DNA of 64,000 nucleotides, from positions 1 to 64,000 of the forward strand of contig NZ_JAFKJN010000019.1 in NCBI RefSeq assembly GCF_017305915.1. Reading direction: 5' to 3'. The notes beneath the pieces are model-generated. The model was not told the DNA's origin. It saw only the letters and a list, made by a program, of their open reading frames with translations, and made no database searches. Within the stretch, counting starts at the first letter, position 1, and each line of letters begins with the position of its first letter. This DNA comes from Reyranella sp. GTDB lineage: Bacteria > Pseudomonadota > Alphaproteobacteria > Reyranellales > Reyranellaceae. Made by a program: the position numbers and the translations under genes. This document shows positions 28,767-39,666 of the stretch, in pieces.

Positions 28767-29351
28767 CTATTTGCCCTGCTTGGTGCGTTGCGCCCGGCGC
28801 ATTGCCGGCGTGCGGTTCTCTTCCTGCGCCTCGAAGACCTGGCGTGCAAACCGATCGAGCAGTTCGTTGCAATCGGCCAGGCGCTTGGCGGCTTCTTCGG
28901 CCTGTGACGCACCGTGAAAGTCCAACTTCCTGATCTTGTCGAACCACGTGCGGAGCTTCTTCAGATCCTCGTCGTTCTCCTCCAGCTCGGCGAAGGTGAG
29001 CTTGCCGGCTGCGGTCTCTCGCGCGATCTCGGCCTCGAAGCCTTCGCAGCGCTCGATGAACTCCTGGTAGGCTTCGTTGCGGTCGGCGTTGAACCGGTCC
29101 AACACCTTTCGTTGTTGCGTGCGGTCGAGCGGAACCGTTTCGAGCAGAACCGCCTCCCCGCCCATGCGGGCGATCTCGTTCTCCATGACCTTGAGCCGGC
29201 GCAAGTGCTCGTCCGTCCGGGGCAGGACACAAATGCCGTTCTGAAGGTAGACGGCCCCCAATGCCTTGATCTTGCGCCACAGCGCGATGCGCAGGCGCGC
29301 CGGTTCAGGCGGGACCTTGTACGTGAGGAGGAGCCAGAGCGGCGCGGACAT
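28767..29351 (-). CDS. ChrB N-terminal-domain protein (chromate resistance regulator-like)
   Basis: The 194-residue protein begins WLLLTYKVPPEPARLRIALW, the hallmark of the ChrB N-terminal domain, followed by ALGAVYLQNGICVLP and a long charged helical region. Classical ChrB is a chromate-sensing repressor of chrA and is about 300 residues with a second domain. This protein has only the first part. It opens a three-gene operon with an RND adaptor and pump, and no chrA is in the window. A 16-bp palindrome 15 bp upstream of the ATG is the natural candidate operator. Regulation of the pump by oxyanion or metal is inferred. Confidence 0.85.
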   Translation of the reverse strand: MSAPLWLLLTYKVPPEPARLRIALWRKIKALGAVYLQNGICVLPRTDEHLRRLKVMENEIARMGGEAVLLETVPLDRTQQRKVLDRFNADRNEAYQEFIERCEGFEAEIARETAAGKLTFAELEENDEDLKKLRTWFDKIRKLDFHGASQAEEAAKRLADCNELLDRFARQVFEAQEENRTPAMRRAQRTKQGK

Positions 29352-29365
29352 GGTATTGGATCTAT

Positions 29366-29407
29366 TGTTACGGCCGTAACATTATGATTGAACCCGATGT
29401 GAAGCAA
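29366..29407 (-). promoter_or_regulatory. Putative promoter and operator of the ChrB-like/RND operon
   Basis: TGTTACGGCCGTAACA at 29366-29381 is a perfect 16-bp palindrome between divergent genes. On the minus strand a plausible -35 TTGCTT (29402-29407) and -10 TAATGT (29379-29384) are separated by 17 bp, and the palindrome overlaps the -10 and the likely start point. That is the geometry of a repressor operator. The palindrome is seen directly; the promoter elements and the ChrB-like protein as its ligand are inferred. Confidence 0.55.
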
Positions 29408-29425
29408 TGGAGAGGCCGTGCCCGC

Positions 29426-30094
29426 ATGTTATCGTCGGCCATGGCCCGCATTGTCCTGATCCACGCCACCCCTGCCGCCGTCGACCCGATCTGCGCGGCC
29501 TTCGCCGAAGCCTGGCCCGAGCCGGACCTGGTGAACCTGCTCGACGACTCGCTCAGCCGCGACCGCGCCCTGACACCCGAGCTGACCGATGCGATCTACG
29601 GTCGCTTCGATGCGCTGGGCGCCTATTCCGCGGCGATCGGTGCCGACGGCATCCTGTTCACCTGCTCGGCCTTCGGCCCGGCCATCGAGCGGGTCGCCCG
29701 GGCCGTCCCCGTTCCCGTGCTCAAGCCCAACGAGGCGATGTTGGCCGAAGCCGTCGCGATCGGCGGCAGGATCGGCATGCTGGCGACCTTCGAGCCGTCG
29801 ATCGCCAGCATGGCCGCCGAGTTCGAGGCCGATGCCGCCAAGGCCGGCGCCAAGATGACGCTGGAAAGCGTGTTCGTGCCGGGCGCGATGGCGGCCCTGC
29901 TGGCCGGCAAGCGCGACCATCACGACGCGCTCGTCGCCCAGGCCGCGGGCGCGTTAGCCCATTGCCGCGCGATCGTGCTCGCCCAGTTCTCGATGGCGCC
30001 CGCCGCCAGCCGGCTGCGCGAGCGGCTGCCGGACGTGCCGGTCCTCACCAGCCCGGGCTCCGCCGTGGCGGCGATGAGGAAGCGGATCACCTGA
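29426..30094 (+). CDS. Aspartate/glutamate racemase family protein
   Basis: The protein of 222 residues belongs to the Asp/Glu/hydantoin racemase superfamily: an N-terminal ARIVLIHATPAAVDPI strand-loop, a first cysteine in ILFTCSAFGPAI and a second half with IVLAQFSMAP where the usual second catalytic cysteine is replaced. This suggests a decarboxylase- or isomerase-like variant, or loss of racemase activity. The ATG at 29426 is preferred because GGAGAGG lies 10 bp upstream; an ATG at 29441 is also possible. It converges with a second family member, the ends overlapping by 8 bp. Confidence 0.8.
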   Translation: MLSSAMARIVLIHATPAAVDPICAAFAEAWPEPDLVNLLDDSLSRDRALTPELTDAIYGRFDALGAYSAAIGADGILFTCSAFGPAIERVARAVPVPVLKPNEAMLAEAVAIGGRIGMLATFEPSIASMAAEFEADAAKAGAKMTLESVFVPGAMAALLAGKRDHHDALVAQAAGALAHCRAIVLAQFSMAPAASRLRERLPDVPVLTSPGSAVAAMRKRIT

Positions 30095-30869
30095 ACCTCG
30101 CCACGAACTCGTCGATCGAGGCCTGTGGCGCCTTGGCATAGGTGCCGCGGCGGCTGATCGAAACGCCGCCGATGTCCTTCAGTGCCAGCGCCATCTCGGC
30201 TGCCTTGGCAACCACGGCGATGCCCGGCAGCACCGGCGCGCCGTCGATCAGGAACGGCCGCTCGTTGGCGAACAGCATCATCGGCAGGCCGCCGGCGGGA
30301 ATGATCACCTCGGCGCCCTGCTCGACCAGCGGCTTCACCTGCTTCTCGAACTGGGCGCGTACGGCGGCGTAGGCCTTCCTGTCGGTGAAGGCCTTCATGA
30401 AGCCCGCGACGTTCACGGCGATCGCCTTGACGCCTGCACAGCGCTCGGCAAAGCCGGCCGCCCGCACCTGCCGCTCGTGCCACGGCAGGAAGACCGGGTC
30501 GACCGTCACCAGGCCGAAGCGATGGCCAAGGCTCAGCGCCGCCAGCATGTTCGCCTCGCCCAGGCTCACCACCGGGATGTCGACGGCCGAGCGCAGCTCG
30601 AGCAGCCCGGGTTCCTGGAAGTGCCCCATCACGAAGGCGTCGTAGCCTTCCGTCTCGGCGCGCACGGCGTTGCGGATCACCTGCGCGGCGCAGCGGAACT
30701 CGCTCAGCGTATGGAAGGCATGGTCGGGCGGATCGAGGCCCTGCACCTCGAAACGGATGCCGGGCGAGGCGAGCGAATCGAGCATCGCCTGCAGCCGCTT
30801 CATGTACGGCGCCTGCTGCACCGGATGGACGAAGCTCTGGTACCAGATTCGTTTGTTTCCACCCTTCAC
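30087..30869 (-). CDS. Asp/Glu racemase superfamily protein lacking the catalytic cysteines
   Basis: The 260-residue protein is similar in fold to hydantoin/aspartate racemases and arylmalonate decarboxylase (IWYQSFVHPVQQ, then GLVTVDPVFLPWHE). Both catalytic cysteine positions appear changed: the first motif reads VMGHFQEPGL and the second EVIIPAGGLPMML. Such a protein may use a different chemistry or be non-catalytic. The GTG at 30869 is supported by AGGAGGGG a few bases upstream. It is divergent from the MFS gene, a typical layout for a catabolic enzyme with its uptake carrier. Confidence 0.75.
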   Translation of the reverse strand: MKGGNKRIWYQSFVHPVQQAPYMKRLQAMLDSLASPGIRFEVQGLDPPDHAFHTLSEFRCAAQVIRNAVRAETEGYDAFVMGHFQEPGLLELRSAVDIPVVSLGEANMLAALSLGHRFGLVTVDPVFLPWHERQVRAAGFAERCAGVKAIAVNVAGFMKAFTDRKAYAAVRAQFEKQVKPLVEQGAEVIIPAGGLPMMLFANERPFLIDGAPVLPGIAVVAKAAEMALALKDIGGVSISRRGTYAKAPQASIDEFVARFR

Positions 30870-30945
30870 CTGCCCCTCCTTTGGCTCATACCGCCCCTCT
30901 GCGAATTCATTGGTCCGCACCGACGCGCACCGTAAGCTCCGCGCC

Positions 30946-32190
30946 ATGAAGGACGCGTTCCACGTTCCGCAGGTTTCGCGCGGCCAAGCCTACGCCATGC
31001 TGGGCGGCGCCGCGCTGATGATGACCATCGCCATGGGTGTGCGGCAGAACCTCGGCCTGTTCCAGGCGCCGGCCTCGCACGATCTCGGCATCGCCATCTC
31101 CGACTTCGCCCTCGCCGTCTCGGTGCAGCAGGTGGCGTGGGGCGTCAGCCAGCCGTTCGTCGGCGCCATCGCCGACAAGTACGGCACGCGATGGGTGACC
31201 CTGATCGGCAGCCTCATTTACATCGTCGGCGTGATCCTGACCGCGACGGCGACCAGCCAGTTGCCGATCGTGATCGGTGCCGGCGTGATGATCGGCGTGG
31301 CGCTGGCCTGCACCAGCTCCGGCATCACCGCCAACATCGCCGCCCGCGTGGTGGCGCCGCACCGCCGCACCCTCGCTTTCGGGCTCGTCTCTGCCGCCGG
31401 CTCGATCGGCACCATGATCACCGCGCCGATCGCGGCGCACTTCCTCAACACCGAGGGCTGGCGCGCCGGCCTGTGGGCCTTCGTGGTCATCGCGCTGGCC
31501 ATGCTGCCGGCCGCCTTCGTCGGCAGCAAAGCCGACCGCCTGCCCAACAGCCGCGTCGCCGACCGCAACCTCACCATCCTCGACGCCCTCGACGAGGCGC
31601 GGCGGCACAAGGGCTACATCGTGATGTCGATGGCCTTCTTCGTCTGCGGCCTGCAACTCGTCTTCCTGACCACCCACCTGCCGACCTACCTCGCGCAGTG
31701 CGGCATGGATGCGAGCTACAGCGCCACCGTGCTGATGCTGATCGGCGGCTTCAACATCCTGAGCTCCTGGCTGTTCGGCTGGCTGGGCGACCGCTATCCC
31801 AAGCGCCTGCTGCTGGGCGGCCTCTATTTGATGCGCTCGGCGACCATCGCCGCCTTCTTCATGTACCCGCCGACGCCGGTCACAGTGGTGCTGTTCGGCG
31901 CCGCCATGGGCACGCTGTGGCTGGGCGTCATCCCGCTGGTCAACGGGCTGGTGGTCCAGATCTTCGGCCTGCGCTTCCTGTCGACCCTGACCGGCATCGC
32001 CTTTCTCAGCCACCAGGCGGGCTCGTTCCTCGGCGCCTGGGGCGGCGGCTACCTGTTCGACCTGATGGGCTCCTACGACCTCGCCTGGAAGATCGGCGTC
32101 CTGATCGGCCTGATCGCGGGCACCCTGCAATTGCTGATGAACGACAGGCCGACCGAGCGGGTGCTGGCCATGGAAGCCCCAGCCGAGTGA
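30946..32190 (+). CDS. MFS transporter
   Basis: The 414-residue inner-membrane carrier has twelve predicted hydrophobic helices, with the motif-A-like loop GAIADKYGTRWV between helices 2 and 3 and its echo GWLGDRYPKRLL in the second half. It resembles the OxlT/monocarboxylate (OFA/MCT) group that moves organic acids. The ATG at 30946 begins MKDAFHVPQ. It diverges from the racemase-like gene across 76 bp, so a shared regulatory region and a small dicarboxylate or malonate-like substrate are plausible, not shown. Confidence 0.88.
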   Translation: MKDAFHVPQVSRGQAYAMLGGAALMMTIAMGVRQNLGLFQAPASHDLGIAISDFALAVSVQQVAWGVSQPFVGAIADKYGTRWVTLIGSLIYIVGVILTATATSQLPIVIGAGVMIGVALACTSSGITANIAARVVAPHRRTLAFGLVSAAGSIGTMITAPIAAHFLNTEGWRAGLWAFVVIALAMLPAAFVGSKADRLPNSRVADRNLTILDALDEARRHKGYIVMSMAFFVCGLQLVFLTTHLPTYLAQCGMDASYSATVLMLIGGFNILSSWLFGWLGDRYPKRLLLGGLYLMRSATIAAFFMYPPTPVTVVLFGAAMGTLWLGVIPLVNGLVVQIFGLRFLSTLTGIAFLSHQAGSFLGAWGGGYLFDLMGSYDLAWKIGVLIGLIAGTLQLLMNDRPTERVLAMEAPAE

Positions 32191-32273
32191 CAATTCCTGA
32201 CAGGTAGGGTGGAAATTTCCGCTGTGGATAGCCACATGCGCGGCTCCCCCGCCGCGCGCTATTCTCACCGGAC

Positions 32274-35168
<2,895 letters not shown>

Positions 35169-35171
35169 TCC

Positions 35172-35792
35172 TTGCCCGGCCTGCGGACCTCGCTGGCCGT
35201 CGATCGCGACATCGAGACCATCGCGGGCCCTCGCGCGCCCTGGCGTTTCCGCCTGCACTATCACGCCGGCGACGAGATCGTACGGCTGCTCGCCGGACGA
35301 GCGCGGCTGAGGCTTCCGGATGGCGCGCGTGACGTTTGTGCTGGCGAGACGGTCGTCATTCCCGCGGGCACGATCCATCGCTTCGAGCCGGTCGATGACG
35401 AAGGCTGGTCCTTCGCCTCGGACTTCGTGGTCCGAAGCGACGACGCGCGCGATCGTCTTCCGTCCGTCCATCAGCCGCTCGCGGCACGGGCGATCGCCGA
35501 GCTGGCGGGGCGCGACACGTTGCGCAGCGACACTGAAGAGGTGGCGAGCGCTTGCGGCGTCTCGGCCGGCCACCTGTCGCGCACCTTCCAGCGCGTCACC
35601 GGCTCGGGCCTGCACAACTTCCATGTCGTCATCGTGCTGCAGAAAGCCAAGGCCCGGCTGCGCGAGGGCGCGCCGCTTGCCGGGGCGGCGCTGGACGCCG
35701 GCTTCTACGACCAGGCGCATCTGACGCGGGAGTTCGTGCGCACCTACGGCTTCACGCCGAAGGCCTACCAGTCGGCCTGGACGGCGCACTGA
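35172..35792 (+). CDS. AraC-family transcriptional regulator with cupin domain
   Basis: The 206-residue protein has an N-terminal cupin (RLHYHAGDEIVRLLAGRARL, GETVVIPAGTIHRFEPV) and a C-terminal AraC HTH pair (VASACGVSAGHLSRTFQRVTG, split by the turn, then AGFYDQAHLTREFVRTYGFTPKAY). This arrangement senses a small ligand and activates nearby genes. The only good start is TTG at 35172, 3 bp after the uvrA stop. It ends 51 bp before the cupin enzyme gene, its likely target. Confidence 0.85.
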   Translation: MPGLRTSLAVDRDIETIAGPRAPWRFRLHYHAGDEIVRLLAGRARLRLPDGARDVCAGETVVIPAGTIHRFEPVDDEGWSFASDFVVRSDDARDRLPSVHQPLAARAIAELAGRDTLRSDTEEVASACGVSAGHLSRTFQRVTGSGLHNFHVVIVLQKAKARLREGAPLAGAALDAGFYDQAHLTREFVRTYGFTPKAYQSAWTAH

Positions 35793-35843
35793 CCGGTCAG
35801 TTCCATCCAAGACGCTGAAGCGGCGCCCCGCCATGCTCGCGAC

Positions 35844-36341
35844 ATGACCACCGCCCCGCGCTTCACCGTCGTCCACGCTGCCGATCGCCGGACCTACTGG
35901 ATCGGCGGCCAGCGCCAGTCCCTGATCATCGACGCCGCCGAGACGGCCAACCGATACGCCCTGTCGCACTCGACCGTCGCGGTCGGCGGCGGTGCGGCCG
36001 AGCACAGCCACAGCCGGGAGGCTGAAGCCTTCTATGTGATCGCCGGCGCGCTCCGCTTCTCGCTCGAGGGCGAGACGGTCGTCCTCGGCAAGGGCGCCCT
36101 GCTGCACGCCGAGCCGGGGCTCAACTACAGCTTCGAGGCGCTCGCCCCCGAGCCGGCCGAGGTCCTGATCCTTTATGCGCCGGCCGGGCTCGAGCGCTTC
36201 ATCGCCGAAGCCGGCATCGCCGATCCCGCCGACCCCGCGCAGGCGCCGCAGGCCTACGCCCGCTCGATCGACGAGGCGGGGCAGGTTTTTGCCGCCGCGC
36301 CGGCCTACGGCGTGACCTATACGGCCGCGACTAAGCGCTGA
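35844..36341 (+). CDS. Cupin-domain protein (quercetin dioxygenase-like)
   Basis: The 165-residue single-domain cupin has motif 1 EHSHSREAEAFYVIAG, which supplies two His and a Glu as metal ligands, and a motif 2 region LLHAEPGLNYSF. It could be a metal-dependent dioxygenase, an isomerase or a binding protein. The size and GxxxHxH-type spacing resemble small quercetin-2,3-dioxygenase-like cupins. It follows the AraC gene and overlaps the convergent Ntn-hydrolase gene by 11 bp. Confidence 0.82.
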   Translation: MTTAPRFTVVHAADRRTYWIGGQRQSLIIDAAETANRYALSHSTVAVGGGAAEHSHSREAEAFYVIAGALRFSLEGETVVLGKGALLHAEPGLNYSFEALAPEPAEVLILYAPAGLERFIAEAGIADPADPAQAPQAYARSIDEAGQVFAAAPAYGVTYTAATKR

Positions 36342-37338
36342 CATAGCGCGTCACCGCGGTCGCGCGCGCCGCGCTGCCGCTGCCGTCGGGTTCCCAGCCG
36401 GCGACCACGAGGCGGCCGGTCGCCGGCGACATCTCGACCGACACTCGGGTGGTTTCGTTCAGGACCGGATGCGCCACCCAAGCCTCGTCGTCGGCGTCGC
36501 GGCCCGCCCACGCGGCGAGCGCGGCGCGGCGTCGGCGGTTGTTGTCGACCGGCGTGCCGGTGCCGCAGCAGCGCGGCCGCCAGCCCGGACGGTCCTCCTG
36601 CCAGGCGTTGGCGACCGCGGTGTCGTCGCGATAGGTGCGCGACCCGGCACCGCCGCGTTCGATGACCAGGCGCTCGCCCGGCCGGCAGCCGACCAGCGTG
36701 AACAGGACCGGCCGAGCGACCGGTGCCGTCTCCAGCAGAAAAAGCGCCTCGTCGAACGAGCGGCAGGTGTCGAAGACCTGCCGCAGCAGATGCTCCGGCG
36801 GCAGAGCGCGCGCGCGCAGGCCCGCCAGCGCATTGAGCGCATAGTCCAGCCACAGCATCGCGTAAAACGGCATGCGCCGGCGCATCGGCGCCTGGTTGAT
36901 CGCGGCGGCGAACCGTCCGGGCGCGACGGCCGTCAGGACTCCGACGAAGCCGGGCCAAGTGACGTTCAGGTATTCGCCCGCGTCGCCGTGCCGATGCATG
37001 ATCTCGACCAGACGGCCAAGGCCGGGGAACGGCCAGTCGAGCGTTCGGCGCAGGCGCGGGCAATCGGCGGTCTCGTCGGCGAGCGCAGTGCAGCCGAACA
37101 GGTAGGCGCCGTGCAGCAGCCAGGTGCCGGGCTGCTTCAGGGCCCGCGCGATGTCGTCGATCTCGCCGGCATAGGGCGTGCAGCGCCGCATCCAGCGCCT
37201 GACGATCGGATCGCCGAGCCGTGCGAGGACATGGCCGAACGGCAGCCAGCCGAGGCAAGCGTCACGTACCGTGAGCGCACGATCGACGCGCAGCTCGCCC
37301 GCTTCCAGCAGGGGCACCGGTTTCAGTTGCGGCGCCAT
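36331..37338 (-). CDS. Ntn-hydrolase, acid ceramidase/NAAA-like
   Basis: The 335-residue protein looks like an N-terminal-nucleophile amidase of the NAAA/acid ceramidase/acyl-CoA:6-APA acyltransferase group. GCTALADETADCP contains the likely autoproteolysis site before Cys, followed by TLDWPFPGL, which matches the family R-N-L-D-W element, then a GVLTAVAPGRFAAAINQ segment. Autocleavage would expose the catalytic Cys. Substrate is probably an N-acyl amide, but this is inferred from family only. Its start overlaps the stop of the phosphotransferase-ATPase gene by 16 bp, so the two are in one operon. Confidence 0.65.
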   Translation of the reverse strand: MAPQLKPVPLLEAGELRVDRALTVRDACLGWLPFGHVLARLGDPIVRRWMRRCTPYAGEIDDIARALKQPGTWLLHGAYLFGCTALADETADCPRLRRTLDWPFPGLGRLVEIMHRHGDAGEYLNVTWPGFVGVLTAVAPGRFAAAINQAPMRRRMPFYAMLWLDYALNALAGLRARALPPEHLLRQVFDTCRSFDEALFLLETAPVARPVLFTLVGCRPGERLVIERGGAGSRTYRDDTAVANAWQEDRPGWRPRCCGTGTPVDNNRRRRAALAAWAGRDADDEAWVAHPVLNETTRVSVEMSPATGRLVVAGWEPDGSGSAARATAVTRYVSA

Positions 37339-38759
37339 GTGATCTCACCGGGGTCTTGATCGAACTGGCGCGCGACGACGGCGGCCGTGGCATCCGAGGC
37401 ATCGCCCTTGCGCTTGGCGACGCGGGCCTGCGCCACCTCCTTCGGCACGTCGAGCCACAGGCCGTCGAACGGCACGCCGACCCTTTGCGCCAGCGCTTCG
37501 GCCGAGTGGCGCTCGGCGGGTTTGTCGAAGACGGCGTCGAGCACGACGCTGTGGCCCGCCCGGAGTGCCTGCTCGGCGCGCTCGCGCATCGCGGCATAGA
37601 CCTTGGCCGAGGCTTCGGGCGTGTAGCTGCCGGCGGGCATGCGGTCCTCCAGCGCGATGCCGGCGAGGCGCTTGCGCTCGACGTCGCTGCGCACGACGAC
37701 GGCGCCGGGCACGCGGCCGATCTCGGGCGCGAGCTGGAGTGCCCGCGTGGTCTTGCCGCTGCCCGACAGGCCGCCGATCGCCGTCAGGCGCGGCGGCAGA
37801 GGGTGCAGGAACGACAGCGCCACCTTCTGGTAGTCGCGGGCGCGTGACGTGTCGCCGTTGCTCACCGCAGCGGCCTGCGCGTCGACGAAGGCGCGGATCG
37901 AGGCACGGCGCGACAAGAACATCGGCAGCAGCGCCAGCGCCTCGTGATGCGGCGCGGACGGCAGCTCGGCGATGCGCCAGATCCATTCGTTGAGCAGCCG
38001 GTTGGCGAGCGGCTGCAGCTTGCGTTCGCACAGATCCATCAATGCGAACGACAGGTCATAGAGCACGTCGATGTTGGCGATGCGCTCGGAGAACTCTATT
38101 GCATCGAACGGCACCGGCTTGCCGTCGATCAGCACGATGTTGCGCAGATGCAGGTCGCCATGGCAGCGGCGGATCGCGCCCGCCTCGACCCGCCGCGCCA
38201 CCACGTCGATGTACGGCTCCAGCGCGGCGGGCATCTTCTGCGCCAGCGTCTCGCTGGTCGCGGGATCGAGCCGCTCGCCCTGCTCGCGCATCTGGCGGAT
38301 GTCGGCCGCGACCGAATGGCGATAGTCGTCGGGCCGGCCGAAACCGTCGCGGATCGGCGCCAGGCCGTCGTGATAGCGGGCGATGCGCGCGCCGAGGGCG
38401 GCCATCAGCGCCGGCGTGAGCTGGCCGCGCTCGGCCATGCGGTCGAGCAGCCCGTCCTCGTCGAACCGGCGCATCACCACGACCCAGTCGTCGTCGCCCG
38501 CCGGCTCGACGCCGAGATAGATCTCGGGCGCCAGCCGCCGGTTGATACAGACCTCGGCCTCGCACATGGTGCGGCGCCGCTCGGCGGTCGAGAAATCCAT
38601 GTAGGGGAACTTCACCGCCCGCTTCAGCTTGTAGGCGCGGTCGCCCGCCAGGAAGACCACGGCGCCGTGGGTGTCGATTCGCTTGGCCGGCGCCAGGCGC
38701 TTTTCCAGCGCGGCGATGGTGGCCGACTGGTCCTCGACGACGAAGCTCGGCTTGCTCAT
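37323..38759 (-). CDS. Phosphotransferase-AAA ATPase fusion protein
   Basis: The 478-residue protein joins two domains. Residues 1 to about 310 are an aminoglycoside-phosphotransferase-like kinase (COG2187 type) with HGDLHLRNIVL and FDAIEFSERIANIDVLYDLSF. The rest is a P-loop kinase/ATPase (COG0645 type) with GGLSGSGKTTRA and a lid-like arginine region. Both active sites look intact. The substrate is unknown, and drug resistance should not be assumed. The ATG at 38759 overlaps the stop of the cation-efflux gene (ATGA). Confidence 0.82.
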   Translation of the reverse strand: MSKPSFVVEDQSATIAALEKRLAPAKRIDTHGAVVFLAGDRAYKLKRAVKFPYMDFSTAERRRTMCEAEVCINRRLAPEIYLGVEPAGDDDWVVVMRRFDEDGLLDRMAERGQLTPALMAALGARIARYHDGLAPIRDGFGRPDDYRHSVAADIRQMREQGERLDPATSETLAQKMPAALEPYIDVVARRVEAGAIRRCHGDLHLRNIVLIDGKPVPFDAIEFSERIANIDVLYDLSFALMDLCERKLQPLANRLLNEWIWRIAELPSAPHHEALALLPMFLSRRASIRAFVDAQAAAVSNGDTSRARDYQKVALSFLHPLPPRLTAIGGLSGSGKTTRALQLAPEIGRVPGAVVVRSDVERKRLAGIALEDRMPAGSYTPEASAKVYAAMRERAEQALRAGHSVVLDAVFDKPAERHSAEALAQRVGVPFDGLWLDVPKEVAQARVAKRKGDASDATAAVVARQFDQDPGEITWRRN

Positions 38760-39658
38760 GACGAGGGATCGCGGGGATGACGCTCGGCGACGCCGAGCGG
38801 ATCGACATGCAGGATGACCTCGGCCTCGGGGAAGGCGCGCTCGATCTCCGCCTCGATGCGGTCGCCGATCGCGTGCGCCGGCACGAAACCCAGCGTCGGG
38901 TCGAGCTCGATATGGAGCTGGATGAACTTGGTGAGGCCCGACGAGCGCGTGCGCAAATCGTGGACGCCCCGCACCTCGGGATGCGCCCTGGCGATGTCGA
39001 TCACCTTCTGCCGCTCGGCCTGCGGCAGCTCGCGATCCATCAGCACGTCGAGCGAGCCGCGCGCCACGCCCCAGGCGCCATGCATCAGATAGAGCGCCAC
39101 CAGGCCCGCGACGACGGTGTCGATCATCGGCTCCTCGAACCGGCTCGAAAAGTAGATCGCCGCGCCGGCCGCCAGGGTGCTGACGAGGTCGGTGAGGTAG
39201 TGCGCACGGTCGGCGGCGATGGCGATCGACTTGGTGCGCCGCGCCACGTAGGTCTGGAAGGAGACCAGCCCGATGGTGATGAGAAGCGCCACCGCGCTCA
39301 TGGCGATGCCGATCTCCTCCTCGCGCACCTGCTGCGGCCGCAGCAGCCGGTCGGCCACGGTCAGCAGCAGCGCGCCGCCCGACGCGGTGATGAAGCCGGC
39401 CTGGGCAAGTCCCGCCAGTGCCTCGGCCTTGCCGTGGCCGAAGCGGTGCTCGGCGTCGGCCGGCGTCAGCGCCGTGCGCACGGCGAAGAAGGTGATCAAC
39501 GAGCTCACCAGATCGAGCGCCGAATCGACCAGCGACGACAGCATGCTGACCGAGCCGGTCAGCAGCCACGCCACGGTCTTGCCCGCGACCATCAGCACCG
39601 CCACCCCCGTCGAGGCGACGGTCGCTGCCTTCATCAGGCGCTCGGTGTCGGCAGCCAT
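38756..39658 (-). CDS. Cation diffusion facilitator transporter (FieF/YiiP-like)
   Basis: The 300-residue inner-membrane antiporter for Zn2+, Fe2+ or related ions has six helices. The helix-2 metal site SLVDSALDLVSS and helix-5 site AHYLTDLVST provide the aspartates, and HRFGHGKAEALAGL lies between helices 2 and 3. A cytoplasmic metallochaperone-like C-domain follows (IQLHIELDPTLG, ILHVDPLG). It starts 8 bp after pdxH ends on the same strand and is coupled to the kinase-fusion gene. Confidence 0.93.
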   Translation of the reverse strand: MAADTERLMKAATVASTGVAVLMVAGKTVAWLLTGSVSMLSSLVDSALDLVSSLITFFAVRTALTPADAEHRFGHGKAEALAGLAQAGFITASGGALLLTVADRLLRPQQVREEEIGIAMSAVALLITIGLVSFQTYVARRTKSIAIAADRAHYLTDLVSTLAAGAAIYFSSRFEEPMIDTVVAGLVALYLMHGAWGVARGSLDVLMDRELPQAERQKVIDIARAHPEVRGVHDLRTRSSGLTKFIQLHIELDPTLGFVPAHAIGDRIEAEIERAFPEAEVILHVDPLGVAERHPRDPSS

Positions 39659-39666
39659 CGAGGGCC

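Noticed and set aside
32191..32273. Possible LexA/SOS box upstream of uvrA
   Set aside because: Neither an alphaproteobacterial GTTC-N7-GTTC-like box nor an enterobacterial CTGT-type box is visible; only a short GGAAATTTCC palindrome is present.
37323..38759. Kinase-fusion gene as an aminoglycoside-resistance gene
   Set aside because: The APH fold is shared by many small-molecule kinases, and the fusion to a P-loop kinase resembles uncharacterised chromosomal proteins, not known resistance enzymes.
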